DNA of 8,504 bases from Pseudomonadota bacterium (GCA_023405815.1 JAEXXM010000006.1:1-8504), one strand, 5' to 3'; shown: positions 1-6,122, counted from the stretch's first letter. Numbers and translations are program-made. The notes: generated from the letters alone by a model not told the origin.

Positions 1-1373
1 CTGTCTTCGTGTGTGGCGTGAGCCGGGGGCGGGACGGTACGCAGTTCGAGCGGCATGCCGCATTTGGGGCAGCGGCCGGGCTCATGGGCCACGACTTCCG
101 GATGCATCGGGCAGGTATATTCGACCACCTGCGGGACCGTGACGGCTTCGAGCGGGGTGCTGCAGCGCGGACAGTTGCCCGGCGAGGACTGGCAGACTTC
201 CGGGTGCATCGGGCAGGCATGCATCAGGCATAAGGGCACAGGCCCAGCTTCGGCGCCTCGCGCGGCGGGCTGCTCTGGCGCCTGCGCCGCGGCGCGCTTT
301 AGCTTCGTTATCAGCGAGGCGGGCGGCACGAGGCCGTGTTCCCGGTACCAGCCCAGCGGATCCGCCTTCAATGCCGCCACCATCTTTGGCATCGTCTGGC
401 GCAGCGAGCGCTTGGGCTGCCAATCGAGCAGCGTCCGCGCCCGCGTGATGTCGAGCGCGTAGTGGTCGTTGGCGCGGTCGATCATCCACGGCTTGATGAA
501 CTGATCCTCGCCGGGCATGTGGTCCTGCGCCCAGGCGCCGACCTTCGCGATCATGCCCGGGACACTGTACGTCTCCCCCGACTTGCCGTGGATCAGCCGC
601 ATGAACGTGTGCTGCAGTTCGTCGTAGCTCAAGGTCTCGGGCTCGCCGATCAGGACCGCCACCTCCACCGGCAGCTTGGCGCGCCGCTCTATCGTCCGCT
701 CGATCGCATCCACCACATCCTCCAGATGGACGAAGGCCTGCCCGTGGGCGGTCTCGCCGGAATAGAGGTGGCCGGCCAGCTGTCGCTCGTAGATACGCTG
801 GATCTGATGCGCGAGCGGCGGCGAGTGGCAGACATCGTCGTAGACGCCGGCGAGGCGCAGGACCACGGTGGGGATGTTGCCGCGTTGCGTCCGGATCAGC
901 GCCTCGGTGCGGACCTTCGATTCCGGATAGGCCCAGGTCGGCCCTAGCGGCCAATCCTCGGTGATGAACTGCCCCGGCTCGCCCGGCCGGTGCACCAGCA
1001 TGGTGCTGGAGAAGATGAACTGCTCGACTTCAAAGTTCTCGCGCAGCTCGCGCAGCAGCCGTTGCGTGCCGTTGACCGTGATCTCGTCGTATTTTGGGCT
1101 CGGCTTGCCGAGGAAATCGTAGTAGGCAGCCAGGTGGATCACCGCAACCAGATGCGTCCCGTGGTGCTCACGCAGAGCGCTCAGTCCAGCCTCTAAGCTC
1201 GCATCAGAAGTGATGTCGACGGGGATGCGCACACAGCCAGGCGGTGGCGGCGTGGGCGCCTTGAGATCGAACCCAACCACGTCGCTGAAGCGCCCGGTCA
1301 GCCGCCGCATCACCGCGCTGCCAATCCGCCCGTTGCTACCAGTGATCAGGACGATGCCTCGTTCTGGTGTCAT
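1..1373 (-). CDS. NAD(P)-dependent epimerase/dehydratase (extended SDR) fused to two heavy-metal-binding modules, 3' end beyond window
   Basis: The frame is open from an ATG at 1373 to the window edge (457 codons seen), so the C-terminus is missing. Residues 1-350 form an extended SDR. A Rossmann nucleotide loop TGSNGRIGS lies at residues 11-19, the LAAYYD strand at 81-86, serines S122/S123, and the catalytic YxxxK as YPESK at 149-153. The family oxidises, reduces or epimerises nucleotide sugars or related substrates with NAD(P); the substrate here cannot be told. After an Ala/Pro-rich linker (about 360-380) come two copies of a Cys/His module of the kind found at the N-terminus of copper P-type ATPases: CPMHPEV at 387-393 with CPRC at 401-404, and CPMHPEV at 421-427 with CPKCGM at 435-440. 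The start is supported by AGGAG at 1382-1386, 8 nt upstream. The SDR assignment is firm; a metal-linked role for the enzyme is inferred only from the tail. Confidence 0.88.
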   Translation of the reverse strand, partial: MTPERGIVLITGSNGRIGSAVMRRLTGRFSDVVGFDLKAPTPPPPGCVRIPVDITSDASLEAGLSALREHHGTHLVAVIHLAAYYDFLGKPSPKYDEITVNGTQRLLRELRENFEVEQFIFSSTMLVHRPGEPGQFITEDWPLGPTWAYPESKVRTEALIRTQRGNIPTVVLRLAGVYDDVCHSPPLAHQIQRIYERQLAGHLYSGETAHGQAFVHLEDVVDAIERTIERRAKLPVEVAVLIGEPETLSYDELQHTFMRLIHGKSGETYSVPGMIAKVGAWAQDHMPGEDQFIKPWMIDRANDHYALDITRARTLLDWQPKRSLRQTMPKMVAALKADPLGWYREHGLVPPASLITKLKRAAAQAPEQPAARGAEAGPVPLCLMHACPMHPEVCQSSPGNCPRCSTPLEAVTVPQVVEYTCPMHPEVVAHEPGRCPKCGMPLELRTVPPPAHATHED

Positions 1374-1699
1374 GGCGGTCGCTCCTAAGTGGAGGTCGGC
1401 AGTGGTTAAGCGATGTACCGGTCCCAACCCGCATAAGAGTCCTTGATCGGACCCCGCGGCAGCGCCAACAGAATTAACGCCAAAGACGATCGCGGCGTAA
1501 AAGCCGTACGCCAGGCTTGCGATAAAGCCATGGATCCCGGCGTCGGTTCAGCCGAAGCGCAGGGGGAATAGCAGCAACGCGTGCGACGCTACCGAGGAGC
1601 ATGTCGCGCCTCACTCGACGGGACCTGCGCGGCCAGCTTTGCCTGGTTTCAACGGGATCTGTTCGACCTCGACTCCGCAGGCAGGCTAGCCCCGCCGAC

Positions 1700-1713
1700 T
1701 TGATTTAAGTCAC
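1700..1713. promoter_or_regulatory. Weak FNR/FixK-like half-conserved site
   Basis: The bases TTGATTTAAGTCAC fit TTGA-N6-TCAA in 7 of 8 core positions. The left half is perfect and the last base is off. It lies 237 bp upstream of the small membrane protein gene and 327 bp from the epimerase start, farther than usual for direct activation, so its target is unclear. It is listed because two better sites of the same TTGAT-N4-GTCA form occur at 3348-3361 and 7340-7353. Confidence 0.25.
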
Positions 1714-1742
1714 AACCGCCGGCCTGCCGAGACACCAATTTT

Positions 1743-1757
1743 GTAACGGCCGGTAAC
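1743..1757. repeat. GTAAC direct repeat at one helical turn
   Basis: GTAAC occurs at 1743-1747 and again at 1753-1757, start to start exactly 10 bp apart, with CGGCCG between them. The wider segment 1741-1759 also reads as an imperfect palindrome. Tandem 5-6 bp repeats one turn apart are typical of OmpR/PhoB-type response-regulator sites, including those of metal-sensing systems. No regulator gene is in the window, so the role is speculative. Confidence 0.25.
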
Positions 1758-1813
1758 AACCCCCCGTGGCGAACTCTTTGGACTAAATTGATCGCTGCGC
1801 GGGTTCCCAAGTA

Positions 1814-1840
1814 ATCAATGTCGCCTCACATGCCATTGAT
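1814..1840. repeat. Short dyad ATCAATG / CATTGAT
   Basis: Perfect 7-bp arms at 1814-1820 and 1834-1840 flank a 13-nt centre, about 100 bp upstream of the small membrane protein gene. A third ATTGAT sits at 1787-1792. The arms are AT-rich, so this is unlikely to be a terminator. It could be an operator for the plus-strand gene, or chance. Confidence 0.25.
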
Positions 1841-1936
1841 CACTCAGCATCGAATTCGCCATCGCCCGCATAAACTGATGCGAAAAGCGAAACTGACACG
1901 ATAAGAGTCTCAACTGCAATTGACTGGAGAAGCGCA

Positions 1937-2200
1937 ATGCTGAACACGAAGCTGGTCACCTGGGCACTGGGCCTCTTTACCGCCGTCACTTTCCTGGTCT
2001 GCGTAATATATGGCCTTGTGACGCCACAGAGCTTACGCATGAGCGAATTTCTTGAAATGGTGCTGCCCGCGTTCAAGTGGCTCACCTGGTGGGGTTTTCT
2101 GCTGGGACTGGTGGAGAGCTTCCTATACGGCGTCTATGTCGGCTTGGTGTACTGTCCGATTTACAATTGGCTACACCGCCGCTGGGGCTTGAGCGAATGA
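1937..2200 (+). CDS. Small two-helix inner-membrane protein (DUF5676-like)
   Basis: This 87-residue protein has two predicted membrane helices: residues 5-29, and roughly 46-79, the latter rich in Trp, Gly, Phe and Tyr (for example WWGFLLGLVESFLYGVYVG at 51-69). Between them is a short polar loop, and the tail ends HRRWGLSE. Length, helix spacing and the Gly-rich second helix match what I recall of the DUF5676 membrane family, whose function is unknown. The start is supported by GGAG at 1926-1929, 7 nt from the ATG. It stands alone on the plus strand and converges with trxB 88 bp downstream. C22 and C73 sit in or near the helices, but no metal-binding motif is visible. That it is a real small membrane protein is likely; the family name is less certain. 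Confidence 0.72.
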   Translation: MLNTKLVTWALGLFTAVTFLVCVIYGLVTPQSLRMSEFLEMVLPAFKWLTWWGFLLGLVESFLYGVYVGLVYCPIYNWLHRRWGLSE

Positions 2201-2288
2201 TAGCAATGCGTGGATGCGCCGCGCCGTGATCTGCCGTGCGCTTGCCACGCCCATTGTGCAGCTTCTGACGCAGGTCCTCCGGTGGTGC

Positions 2289-3290
2289 TTAGTTGGGCAC
2301 CTCAGCGAGCAGATGACGAAGGGGCTCGGCGGGTGCGATTTCAACGTTCGCCTGCTCACTGAGAAAGCGTTCGGCTTCGAGCGCCGCCATGCAGCCCATT
2401 CCGGCGGCAGTCACAGCTTGACGGTACGTTCGATCCCTGACGTCCCCTGCCGCGAACACGCCAGGGATACTCGTCGCGGTGCTGTCGGGAGCAGTCAAGA
2501 TGTAACCCTCGTTGTCCATGGCGATCTGGCCCTTGAAGATCGCCGTGGCCGGCTCGTGACCGATGGCGACAAAAACGCCATCAACGGGAAGCGTGGTTGT
2601 ATTGCCAGTCTTGACGTGGCGGAGGCGGATCGCAGTCACCGCCTTCGGCTCGCCGGCACCGATGATCTCATCAGCCGCCTGATTCCATAGTGTGGCGATC
2701 TTGGGGTTCTTGAATAGCCGATCCTGGAGGATTTTCTCTGCACGCAGCTTGTCACGACGGTGAATGAGCGTTACCTGCCGGGCGACTTTGGCCAACAGGA
2801 GCGCCTCCGTCACGGCCTCATTCCCGCCTCCAATGATGGCGACTGCCTTATCGCGATAGAAGAAGCCATCGCAGGTGGCGCACGCGGACACACCGCGGCC
2901 GCGGAAGGTCTGTTCACCGGGGATGCCGAGCCAACGCGCCTGCGCTCCGGTGCTGACGATGACAGTTTCGCCAATGTAACTATCGCCACTTTCGCCGACA
3001 GTCCGGAACGGCCGGTGGGTGAGATCGACCTCAACAATCACATCCGTAAGAACGTTGGTGCCGAAGTGCTCCGCCTGCAGCCTCATGTGCTCCATGAGCC
3101 AGGGTCCCTGGATCGCCTCGGCGAATCCCGGGTAGTTCTCGACATCGGTCGTGAGGGCGAGCTGGCCTCCTGGGTCAGGTCCGGCGATAAGAATGGGTTT
3201 GAGATCGGCGCGCGCGGTATAAATCGCGGCCGTGTAGCCCGCCGGACCCGAGCCGATGATGACGGTCTTGCTGCGATGGAGAACGGTCAC
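2289..3290 (-). CDS. trxB: Thioredoxin reductase (NADPH, FAD)
   Basis: This cytoplasmic flavoenzyme passes electrons from NADPH to thioredoxin-type proteins. With the GTG at 3290 as start it has 333 residues, a normal length. In that numbering the FAD loop GSGPAG is at 13-18, the redox disulfide CATC at 137-140 (C137, C140), the second nucleotide loop GGGNEA from about 154, the NADPH phosphate-binding HRR at 177-179 followed by RAEK, and the FAD-binding GVFAAGDV near 277-284. An ATG at 3377 would add 29 residues with no family resemblance and would place the 3344-3365 palindrome inside the gene, so the shorter form is preferred, although its ribosome-binding site is weak. It is divergent from an operon with a CcdA-like protein and a small thioredoxin-like protein, so it may be dedicated to that system rather than being the housekeeping copy. 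Assignment is firm; the exact start is not. Confidence 0.93.
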   Translation of the reverse strand: MTVLHRSKTVIIGSGPAGYTAAIYTARADLKPILIAGPDPGGQLALTTDVENYPGFAEAIQGPWLMEHMRLQAEHFGTNVLTDVIVEVDLTHRPFRTVGESGDSYIGETVIVSTGAQARWLGIPGEQTFRGRGVSACATCDGFFYRDKAVAIIGGGNEAVTEALLLAKVARQVTLIHRRDKLRAEKILQDRLFKNPKIATLWNQAADEIIGAGEPKAVTAIRLRHVKTGNTTTLPVDGVFVAIGHEPATAIFKGQIAMDNEGYILTAPDSTATSIPGVFAAGDVRDRTYRQAVTAAGMGCMAALEAERFLSEQANVEIAPAEPLRHLLAEVPN

Positions 3291-3343
3291 GGTTAGACTG
3301 CCGTAATTAAACGACAAGCCTTTTGCAATGGATGCCCAGCAAC

Positions 3344-3365
3344 GGAATTGATCCGCGTCAATTCC
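3344..3365. promoter_or_regulatory. Palindromic FNR/FixK-like operator between trxB and the ccdA-like operon
   Basis: Perfect 8-bp arms GGAATTGA (3344-3351) and TCAATTCC (3358-3365) flank a 6-bp centre. The core TTGATCCGCGTCAA (3348-3361) matches TTGA-N6-TCAA exactly, the consensus of CRP/FNR-family activators such as FNR, ANR and FixK. A centre at 3354.5 put at -41.5 predicts a plus-strand start near 3396, and a weak -10 candidate TATGTG sits at 3384-3389 where expected. The site is 88 bp from the ccdA-like start codon and 54 bp from the trxB GTG, so it could serve both. The symmetry is seen; the binding factor is inferred. Confidence 0.6.
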
Positions 3366-3453
3366 CATTGGAGCCATCGGGCGTATGTGTGGCTCGCTCC
3401 AGAGGGTCGGTGCCTGAGATTAGGGAAGCCGACGCCGTTACGCGGAGCCTTCA

Positions 3454-4521
3454 ATGACAGAGACACGTCAGGAAGCGCATGCACTGAGCGAATCGGAAAG
3501 GCTGACGCGCATCACGCTTGTCAGCACGGCGTTCGTGCTCCTCTCGATCATCGTCCTTGCTCTGGTTTACCTCGCAACGGGCACGAGCACCGCGGTCACT
3601 GCGACGCTGTCCTTCGCAGGCGGCGTGTCGAACATCTTTCTGCCCTGCACGCTGCCGCTCGCCTTCATCATCGTTCCGCTGAGCATGGCGCATGACTACA
3701 AGAAGGGCTTCATCATGTCCCTTCTGTTCGGTCTCGGTCTTATCATCACCTTGGCGGTGTACGGCGCGGCCGTCGCCGAGATCGGCAAATATGTGGGCTT
3801 GGATAGGGCCACGCGTATTATGTACGCGGTTGCGGGCCTTGCCGCCTTCATTTTTGGACTCACCGAGCTGAACCTCATCACCTTCGAGCTCCCGGCCTAC
3901 AGCAGGACGCCGAAGTTCATCGAAGAGCGCTCGGATTATCTCAAGGTGTTCTTTCTCGGGCTGTTCCTTGGCAACGCCGGAATCGGATGTCCCAACCCTA
4001 CGACATACGTCCTGCTCATCTACATCGCGGGGACCGGCGACGTTTGGGACGGCGCCTGGATCATGGGCGTGAACGGTATCGGCCGCGTCGTGCCGCTGGT
4101 GTTCTTGTCGGTGCTGGCGATGCTAGGCGTCAATGCATTGCCCGGCTTGCTCAAGCAGAAAGTTGCCGTCGATAAGATCGTCGGCTGGTCTTTGGTCGGC
4201 CTCGGCGCCTTCATCATCCTCAATGGCGTGTTCGGCCACCTTTGGTATGAGGGAGGCGTTTTCCACGAAGGATCCAACATGCTCGCCGCCTGGCTCGGAG
4301 GTGAACGCGTTGCGGAAGCCGAGATCCCGATCGAGGCGATCGAAGAGAGAGTGCCATTTGTCGAGTATGGCTACTTGGCGAACTTCGTGCTGACGCTCGG
4401 CGTTGTCGCATGGTTCTGGTGGAGGGGCGGGAGAAATCTGACCAAGGAAGTGGTCGGTGTGTTCATCCTATTGCTGCTCTGGGACGCCAGCTTGATCCCG
4501 GTTGGAATTAAGCCGATGTGA
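3454..4521 (+). CDS. CcdA/DsbD-type transmembrane thiol-redox protein, extended variant
   Basis: This polytopic membrane protein (355 residues, about nine helices) likely carries reducing power across the inner membrane. The core resembles CcdA: FAGGVSNIFLPCTLPLAF at 54-71 matches the CcdA first-helix pattern with its PC-LPL signature (C65). The second conserved cysteine falls in GNAGIGCPNP (C179), the place of the partner cysteine in the other half of CcdA. Predicted helices are near 20-42, 46-79, 85-110, 122-145, 163-193, 203-227, 241-263, 304-323 and 332-350. Classical CcdA is about 230 residues with six helices, so this form has an extra N-terminal helix, a polar loop (264-303) and two extra C-terminal helices. 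GGAG at 3444-3447 lies 6 nt before the ATG. It leads an operon with an HMA protein and a thioredoxin-like protein, which should be its partners. A cytochrome c maturation role is possible, but no other ccm or ccs gene is seen. Confidence 0.85.
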   Translation: MTETRQEAHALSESERLTRITLVSTAFVLLSIIVLALVYLATGTSTAVTATLSFAGGVSNIFLPCTLPLAFIIVPLSMAHDYKKGFIMSLLFGLGLIITLAVYGAAVAEIGKYVGLDRATRIMYAVAGLAAFIFGLTELNLITFELPAYSRTPKFIEERSDYLKVFFLGLFLGNAGIGCPNPTTYVLLIYIAGTGDVWDGAWIMGVNGIGRVVPLVFLSVLAMLGVNALPGLLKQKVAVDKIVGWSLVGLGAFIILNGVFGHLWYEGGVFHEGSNMLAAWLGGERVAEAEIPIEAIEERVPFVEYGYLANFVLTLGVVAWFWWRGGRNLTKEVVGVFILLLLWDASLIPVGIKPM

Positions 4522-4541
4522 TTGGTTGGAGTTTTCGGCCG

Positions 4542-4766
4542 ATGACCCTCACCAAGACAAAGCTCGCGGTCGAAGGACTTCACTGCGGCTGCTGTGCCGT
4601 TTCGCTCGGGATCATCCTGCGGACCGTGCAGGGTGTCACCTCGGCGCGCGCCGACTTCGACACAAAGACGGTGGACATCGAGTATGATCGGGCGCTGGCT
4701 AACCTCCAGACCATGAATAAGGCCATCGAGGGATTGGGATACCGGATGGAGGAAATCGGAAAATGA
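4542..4766 (+). CDS. Heavy-metal-associated (HMA) domain protein
   Basis: The protein is one HMA domain of 74 residues, like CopZ, MerP or ATPase N-terminal domains. The metal site reads GLHCGCC near residues 12-18. It fits G-x-x-C-x-x-C with cysteines at positions 15 and 18 and an extra cysteine at 17. The rest follows the fold, with GVTSARADFDTKTVDIEYD for the second and third strands and AIEGLGYRME near the end. No signal peptide is seen, so it is probably cytoplasmic. The ATG at 4542 has GGAG at 4528-4531, 10 nt upstream. A GTG at 4518 overlapping the previous stop would add eight residues and is a less likely start. It lies 20 bp after the CcdA-like gene and its TGA overlaps the next ATG by four bases, so the three genes are probably co-transcribed. 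It likely binds Cu(I), Hg(II) or a similar soft metal; which one cannot be told. Confidence 0.88.
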   Translation: MTLTKTKLAVEGLHCGCCAVSLGIILRTVQGVTSARADFDTKTVDIEYDRALANLQTMNKAIEGLGYRMEEIGK

Positions 4767-5023
4767 TCGACGTCCAGTTCATTACCGTCCCCGGATGCGC
4801 GCAGTGCGCTAAGACCAAGACGGTGATCGAGAAGGTCAAGGCGGACTTCCCGGATATGCGGGTGACGTATCTCGATGCGACAGAGCACCCTGAAATCCTT
4901 CAGAAGTACAGGATCATGTCGGCACCTGGGATCGTCGTGAACGGCAATCTAGAATATACGGGCGGTGTCGATGAGAAGCCGTTTCGCGAGCTACTGACGC
5001 GGGTGTCGCAACAATCGGCCTAA
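4763..5023 (+). CDS. Small thioredoxin-like protein (CAQC active site)
   Basis: This 86-residue thioredoxin-fold protein has the redox motif CAQC at residues 12-15 straight after the first strand (VQFITVPG). The cis-proline segment APGIVVNG lies near 54-61 and GGVDEKPF near 67-74. It fits the minimal thioredoxin/glutaredoxin-like class, which lacks the extra N-terminal elements of full thioredoxin. There is no signal peptide or membrane segment, so it should act in the cytoplasm. Its ATG overlaps the HMA gene stop (ATGA), with GGAGG at 4748-4752, indicating translational coupling. It is the natural link between TrxB, encoded divergently, and the CcdA-like membrane protein, taking electrons from the first and passing them to the second. 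That flow is inferred from neighbourhood and fold. A metal-binding or metal-transfer role of the CxxC, beside the HMA protein, is the main alternative. Confidence 0.85.
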   Translation: MIDVQFITVPGCAQCAKTKTVIEKVKADFPDMRVTYLDATEHPEILQKYRIMSAPGIVVNGNLEYTGGVDEKPFRELLTRVSQQSA

Positions 5024-5069
5024 GTGGTCGTTCCGGGCCGCGGGATCGACGCGCTTCCGCTGCTGCTGC

Positions 5070-5121
5070 GAGCGGCCCGTCGGTGATCTTCAAGGGTCGC
5101 ACAATCCCGAGCGGGCCGCTC
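5070..5121. repeat. 10-bp inverted repeat between the redox operon and the outer-membrane gene
   Basis: GAGCGGCCCG (5070-5079) and CGGGCCGCTC (5112-5121) are perfect reverse complements separated by 32 nt. The arms are all but one base G or C, so an RNA hairpin would be stable, but no U-run follows, so it is not a canonical intrinsic terminator. It lies 47 bp after the thioredoxin-like stop and about 100 bp before the outer-membrane gene. It could attenuate readthrough or protect the upstream mRNA end. Confidence 0.3.
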
Positions 5122-5224
5122 CGTTTGCAGGAGTCGCGGGTCATCAGGGCGTGGCGCTATGGCCCGGGCCGAAAATCGGATAGCTTGATTCCGTGGACGC
5201 CAGCTCTCGGGGGATGGTCCGCAC

Positions 5225-6079
5225 ATGCGGTTCTGCACAATCGTGGCTCTCGCCGCATCTCTGACCGCGCCGACGGTCGCTGCCTACGGCGACGAAATCG
5301 ACACCGACCATCTGTTCGCCTTTTCCCAAGGCACGGACATTCCGGCAGTAGGCACAAAAGAGCTGGAGAGCGAAGCGAGCGGCCGCTTTGGCAAGCGTGG
5401 CGACACTTATACAGCCTACTCACAGGAAATCGAGGTTGGCTACGTCCCGCTGAAAAACTTGCATGTGTTCGCGGGCGGTTCGCTTGCCTACTTCGATATT
5501 GCCGGCGTGCCGGAGCTCGATGATCGCGAGCGGGCCTCCTTTGGCGAGCTTTCGTTCGAGGCGCGATACCGGCTGATGGACCGCGCGCGTTCCCCTTTCG
5601 GGCTTGCCATGCAGGTCGAGACCGGCTGGGCTGCGATCGACGAGGTGAGCGGCGAGCCTGCCGATAGCTATGGCGCTGCCTTTGCCGTTCTGGCCGATAA
5701 GGAGCTCGTGAAGGAGCTGGTGGTATCGGTCATCAATATCGTTTACGAGCCGGAAGCGACCCGTTCCCGCGTTACGGGAGAATGGGAGAAAGAATCAGGT
5801 CTCGAAATTACGGGCGCGGTTCTGGCGCAGGTGATTCCGAACCTGTTCCTTGGTGTTGGAGCACAACACCTGCGGGCTTATGAAGGGCTTGGCTTTGACA
5901 GCCTCGCCGGTCAGGCGACCTTTGTCGGACCAAACCTATGCTGGCATCCCAAGGATCTATGGGTCATCGCGGGCTGGAGCACTCAGGTCGCGGGCCGCGC
6001 CAGCGGAATCCCCGATTCCCTCGACCTTGAGAACTTCGAGCGGCACACGGCAACACTTACGGTCGGCTTTGACTTCTGA
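5225..6079 (+). CDS. Outer-membrane beta-barrel protein of unknown function
   Basis: The 284-residue protein opens with a Sec signal peptide: MRF, a hydrophobic stretch to about residue 19, and probable cleavage near VAA-YGDE. The mature part is rich in alternating hydrophobic/polar stretches with aromatic girdle residues (for example VGYVPLKNLHVFAGGSLAYF, GLEITGAVLAQVIPNLFLGV, DLWVIAGW) and ends LTVGFDF. A C-terminal Phe is the usual signal for outer-membrane insertion. I do not recognise a specific family. Size and pattern recall the barrels annotated as transporters of the MetA-pathway phenol-degradation family, without a motif that settles it. A purine-rich GGGGGA at 5209-5214 lies 10 nt before the ATG. 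It may be read from the redox operon upstream across a 201-bp gap or from its own promoter. It converges with the multicopper oxidase 43 bp away, so a role in metal passage at the outer membrane is possible but only positional. Confidence 0.75.
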   Translation: MRFCTIVALAASLTAPTVAAYGDEIDTDHLFAFSQGTDIPAVGTKELESEASGRFGKRGDTYTAYSQEIEVGYVPLKNLHVFAGGSLAYFDIAGVPELDDRERASFGELSFEARYRLMDRARSPFGLAMQVETGWAAIDEVSGEPADSYGAAFAVLADKELVKELVVSVINIVYEPEATRSRVTGEWEKESGLEITGAVLAQVIPNLFLGVGAQHLRAYEGLGFDSLAGQATFVGPNLCWHPKDLWVIAGWSTQVAGRASGIPDSLDLENFERHTATLTVGFDF

Positions 6080-6122
6080 GGCCATGGCTGGCGAGTGCCG
6101 AGCGACAGCTGTGCCTTGGCTC

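Larger units (their letters stand above)
1374..1936. other. 563-bp intergenic region without a convincing gene
   Basis: This stretch separates the minus-strand epimerase from the plus-strand small membrane protein, so it should hold two outward promoters. No frame of useful length with a start and ribosome-binding site was found. On the minus strand, the frame upstream of the epimerase start reads about 55 codons back to a TGA and has a hydrophobic patch, but no ATG or GTG start, so it may be a gene relic or chance. The rest holds a weak FNR-like site (1700-1713), a 10-bp-spaced GTAAC repeat (1743-1757) and a 7-bp dyad (1814-1840), listed separately. The part from about 1780 to 1936 looks more AT-rich than the genes around it, as expected for a promoter, but no clear sigma70 -35/-10 pair was found. 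Confidence 0.6.

Noticed and set aside
82..954. A 290-codon minus-strand open frame overlapping the epimerase, and its plus-strand partner 336-947
   Set aside because: They are shadow frames of a high-GC gene; the products are Arg/Ala/Gly-rich with no motif, while the overlapping frame shows a full SDR with catalytic residues.
1601..1708. Short plus-strand frames (35-41 codons) around 1580-1710
   Set aside because: They have no recognisable product and only a distant GGGGGA for the GTG version; different frames overlap and none stands out.
2205..2255. Imperfect stem between the convergent small membrane protein and trxB genes (AATGCGTGG with CCACGC-cc-ATT)
   Set aside because: The 31-nt loop, a bulge and no following T-run make it a poor terminator; it is no better than chance in GC-rich DNA.
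3291..3377. 29-residue N-terminal extension of TrxB from the ATG at 3377
   Set aside because: The extra residues do not resemble thioredoxin reductases, the ribosome site is too distant, and the region contains the 22-bp palindrome expected in a promoter.
4518..4541. GTG start at 4518 for the HMA protein, overlapping the CcdA-like stop
   Set aside because: It would add eight residues outside the HMA fold; the ATG at 4542 has GGAG upstream and gives a standard-length domain.
6080..6122. Small palindromes (GCCATGGC, ACAGCTGT) in the gap between the barrel and oxidase genes
   Set aside because: They are only 8 bp, not paired over distance and not followed by T-runs; this is ordinary for a 43-bp convergent gap.
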